Origin: Caballeronia terrestris
Lineage (GTDB): Bacteria; Pseudomonadota; Gammaproteobacteria; Burkholderiales; Burkholderiaceae
NCBI RefSeq assembly: GCF_001544515.1
Contig: NZ_FCOL02000015.1
Coordinates: forward strand, 79,110 to 143,109
DNA: 64,000 nucleotides
Direction: 5' to 3'
The notes under the pieces: model-generated
The model's database searches: none
What the model was told of the DNA's origin: nothing
What the model saw: only the letters and a program-made list of their open reading frames with translations
In this document: positions 62,059 to 64,000 of the stretch, piece after piece
Numbering within the stretch: the first letter of the stretch is position 1
Layout: every line of letters begins with the position of its first letter
Made by a program: the position numbers and the translations under genes

Positions 62059-62463
62059 ATGCTTTCTCGACCAGAAAACCTTCCGAGCGTCGTGAGGCGA
62101 ATGACGGCCGGCCAGATGCTGCTCGACGGCGCATCGGTCGAAGACGTCGCCGAGCGGCTGCATCTGTCGACGCAGACGGTCAAGCGCTATCAGGCGATCG
62201 TATCGGCGGGCGGGCTCGAAGCGCTGCAGAAGATGGGCATCGGTGGACGCGCGTCCGCGCTCGACCAGCAGGCGCTCGAATGGATCGCGGCTGCGCTGCA
62301 AGGCTCGGCCCGCGCGCAGGGCTTCGAAAGCGATGCGTGGACCAATGCGCGATTGCGCGCGTTGATCGAGCGGCGCTTCGGCGTGCGCTTCTCGCGCGTC
62401 TACATCTGGCAGATCGCAACGAATCTCGGGCTGGGGCATTTGCTGTCGAAATCACGGCGCTAG
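62059..62463 (+). CDS. Solitary transposase-type helix-turn-helix protein
   Basis: 134 residues from the ATG used (MLSRPENLPS). HTH region TAGQMLLDGASVEDVAERLHLSTQTVKRYQAIV followed by GGLEALQ, a second helical unit (WTNARLRALIERRFGVRFSRVYIWQIATNLG), as in the N-terminal part of IS630-type transposases. There is no catalytic DDE domain after it, only the unrelated exported protein. It may be a domesticated regulator or a transposase remnant. A start at 61972 or 62101 is possible. Confidence 0.65.
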   Translation: MLSRPENLPSVVRRMTAGQMLLDGASVEDVAERLHLSTQTVKRYQAIVSAGGLEALQKMGIGGRASALDQQALEWIAAALQGSARAQGFESDAWTNARLRALIERRFGVRFSRVYIWQIATNLGLGHLLSKSRR

Positions 62464-62510
62464 GCGGCATAGCGCCAAATCTTCTCTCACCTCCAACGAA
62501 GGAGCACCGC

Positions 62511-63119
62511 ATGTCACTTCAAGCTCAATCACGCGTCCTGCACGCGGTCCTCGTCCGCGGCGTTGCTGTTGCTGCGCTCGCGCTCGCTTACCCGGCGTTC
62601 GCGCAGGACGCGGCCTCGGGCGCGAGTACCGATGCGCGCGGTGTTGCCGCGATTGCGGAGGTGCAGGCGCATGTCGTCGGCATCGATCCGGCGACGAACA
62701 GCGTCGCGTTGCAGGGGCCACAGGGACGTATCGTCGAGATCGCGGTGAATCCGGAGGTCGGCGATGTGAAGAAACTGCGTATTGGCGATACGGTCAACAT
62801 CCAGTATCGCAATGCGCTGCTCGTGCGCGCGACGAAGGTCAAGTCGAACGGTATTCGCGAGCGTGTCGAGACGGAGGCGGTGATTCCTGCTTCGGGCGGC
62901 GTGACGGCGACGGCGCGCAGCGTGCAGATCCTTGCGACGATTCAAAAGATCGATGCGAAGAAGCGGCTGATCACGATGCGTGGGCCTACACGTACGGAGG
63001 TGTTCGAGGTATCGCCGGATGTTTCGCTAAAGGACTTGAAGGTGGGCGATTCGGTGCAGGCGGAGTTCGTGTCGGCCACGGCGGTGCAGGTGCTGCGGAG
63101 CGGGACGGCGGTGAAGTGA
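62511..63119 (+). CDS. Exported protein with two internal repeats
   Basis: 202 residues. Signal peptide (RVLHAVLVRGVAVAALALAY, cleaved at AFAQ). Two beta-rich repeats: EVQAHVVGIDPATNSVALQG with LRIGDTVNIQYRNALLVRA, and LATIQKIDAKKRLITMRG with LKVGDSVQAEFVSATAVQV. It matches the protein at 40198-40797 in order, length and motif spacing, so the two are paralogues. GGAGCACC precedes the ATG. Function unknown. Confidence 0.75.
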   Translation: MSLQAQSRVLHAVLVRGVAVAALALAYPAFAQDAASGASTDARGVAAIAEVQAHVVGIDPATNSVALQGPQGRIVEIAVNPEVGDVKKLRIGDTVNIQYRNALLVRATKVKSNGIRERVETEAVIPASGGVTATARSVQILATIQKIDAKKRLITMRGPTRTEVFEVSPDVSLKDLKVGDSVQAEFVSATAVQVLRSGTAVK

Positions 63120-63620
63120 GGGGAGTTGTCCACAATTTCTGTGCGCTTAGCTGTGGGGAATCACACCCCATGATGCACAAGCCCGCTGCATATGGCCTCG
63201 CGGGCGGCGTGTGGGGAAAACTTCGTTCCCCACCGTCCTTCAAGCATCCATTCCCCTACGCTTCCCCACATGCTGCGGCGCGAGGCAAACATCGTCCGCC
63301 TACACCGGGACTACCCTACTTATTAGACGTGGGTCTTTTCAAAGTGGCAAGCTATCGGCATCTGCTAACGGCAGCTAGCGCCGCAGATACCGTGTTCGAA
63401 AGCAGACATGTGTTTTGTTCATGCTGCGCCGCACCCAGTGTGGGGAACGGCGCAGAGTTTCCCCACGTCAGCCCGATCAGCAGCGTCCTGCCCTGCCGGT
63501 AACGGAAACGGATTACGCGTCGCTCATGTTGTACGTACAACTGAGTAAAAGATGGCTGTTGAGACATTTTTTCCAACAGTCGTCTCGGCGCTCGCGAACC
63601 CGTTTGACGTGGGTGCTTAC
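63120..63620. other. Non-coding region with clustered TTCCCCAC motifs
   Basis: About 500 bp. It carries six exact copies of TTCCCCAC or its complement (63153-63160, 63211-63218, 63226-63233, 63262-63269, 63440-63447, 63459-63466), a TTGTCCACA at 63126-63134 and near-matches. Two copy pairs form 8-bp hairpins. A plus-strand frame across it has no ribosome binding site and unlikely composition. No gene called. Confidence 0.6.
63528..63541. promoter_or_regulatory. 14-bp perfect palindrome
   Basis: GTTGTACGTACAAC is a perfect 14-bp palindrome. It lies in the non-coding region between the exported repeat protein and the partial gene at the right edge. Likely a dimeric regulator site; partner unknown. 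Confidence 0.4.
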
Positions 63621-64000
63621 TCAGATTTGGCCGCTCCAGATGGTTTCGCCCATTGGAAAAGCACCCCCACTACCCATGTAAGCGTGGCTGCTTTGTAACA
63701 GATGCCCGTCGCCGGAATACCTGGACTGTCCCGTGAAATGGCCACCCGCGTCGTAGTTCTTACCAAAAAATGTGCCGTCGTTGTTATATGAATATTGTGT
63801 AAATCCCGCTAGATCTCCGGTACCTAAATTAAAGTGATCGGCTTCGATCGTCCGGCCGGATTTATCAAACAAATCACGCTCCCACACCTTACCCCCTACA
63901 TACTCGTAAAAATCGTAGATCACGTGGTTGGTATCAAACAAGCCAACTAACTCATGTGAACCGTTGAATTGATGACCAACGTAGCTTTTGTCGACAAAGA
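63621..64000 (-). CDS. Low-GC gene, C-terminal part, running off right edge
   Basis: About 126 residues are visible, with an open frame to the edge (SYVGHQFNGSHELVGLF, then VIYDFYEYVGGKVWERDLFD and QSRYSGDGHLLQSSHAYMG). Aromatic and Gly-rich, it looks like tandem beta-strand repeats of a secreted or surface protein. Lines 63721-63960 have about 45% G+C by hand count against about 65% nearby, suggesting recent transfer. Family not recognised. Confidence 0.55.
   Translation of the reverse strand, partial: FVDKSYVGHQFNGSHELVGLFDTNHVIYDFYEYVGGKVWERDLFDKSGRTIEADHFNLGTGDLAGFTQYSYNNDGTFFGKNYDAGGHFTGQSRYSGDGHLLQSSHAYMGSGGAFPMGETIWSGQI

Noticed and set aside
63126..63466. CRISPR-like interpretation of the TTCCCCAC copies
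   Set aside because: Copies are only 8-9 bp, occur on both strands and have irregular spacing, so they are not CRISPR repeats.
63116..63502. Plus-strand 128-codon frame over the TTCCCCAC cluster
   Set aside because: Begins inside the end of the exported protein gene, has no ribosome binding site, and its composition is set by the repeated motif.

Overview
The window is high-GC DNA (roughly two-thirds G+C by eye) from a Burkholderiales bacterium, most likely of the Paraburkholderia/Caballeronia group. The evidence is the gene repertoire: class II HMG-CoA reductase, a formate/nitrite transporter, a FUSC-family protein, an extra infA, DUF1254 and SphA-type proteins, an H-NS-like basic domain, and many LysR, IclR and MocR regulators. 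The genus is an inference. No rRNA, tRNA, CRISPR array or complete insertion sequence was seen. Most of the window looks like ordinary chromosomal accessory and metabolic DNA with short operons and frequent gene overlaps.

Layout. 1-1.8 kb: end of a class A penicillin-binding protein, cut by the left edge, and a small protein. 1.9-7.6 kb: a probable mevalonate-degradation locus (mvaA, mvaB, a two-gene membrane transporter and a divergent MocR regulator). 7.6-10.3 kb: TonB-dependent siderophore receptor with a candidate Fur box, and a small exported protein. 10.4-17.4 kb: NDH-2-like oxidoreductase, epoxide hydrolase, ArsR/SRPBCC pair, deaminase, Tat-type ferritin-like protein, NmrA-like reductase with a divergent LysR regulator. 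17.4-25.8 kb: FUSC protein, small exported proteins including an overlooked His-rich peptide, a frameshifted alpha/beta hydrolase, MFS transporter, an unusual metallo-beta-lactamase-fold protein and tandem IclR regulators. 25.8-31.5 kb: glgA-glgC, pdxY and a decayed AbiE-type toxin-antitoxin pair. 31.8-35.9 kb: glucose dehydrogenase, GH15 glucanase and dihydrolipoyl dehydrogenase-like operon. 36.5-40.2 kb: mmsA-mmsB valine/propionate catabolism with a LysR regulator. 40.2-44.2 kb: exported repeat protein, an M23 peptidase/coiled-coil/bactofilin envelope module and corA. 44.7-48.7 kb: infA and a translationally coupled zwf/ROK kinase/HAD operon. 48.9-57.4 kb: arylamine N-acetyltransferase, a second FtsI-like PBP, small lipoprotein and hypothetical genes, formate/nitrite transporter, desaturase, PhnD-like protein and luciferase-like monooxygenase. 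57.6-64 kb: H-NS-like protein, SphA/DUF1254 pair, a solitary transposase-type HTH protein, a second exported repeat protein, then about 500 bp of non-coding DNA carrying a cluster of TTCCCCAC motifs, and the C-terminal part of a low-GC gene running off the right edge.

How genes work together. The mva locus would turn mevalonate into acetoacetate and acetyl-CoA, with uptake by the adjoining permease. Sugar genes occur in three separate blocks (glycogen synthesis, GH15/glucose dehydrogenase, and zwf with a glucokinase-like ROK protein). The items most worth following up are the motif cluster at 63.1-63.5 kb, the MocR operator at the mva locus, the leaderless ArsR promoter, the broken AbiE system, the bactofilin module, and the small paralogous protein families found at opposite ends of the window.
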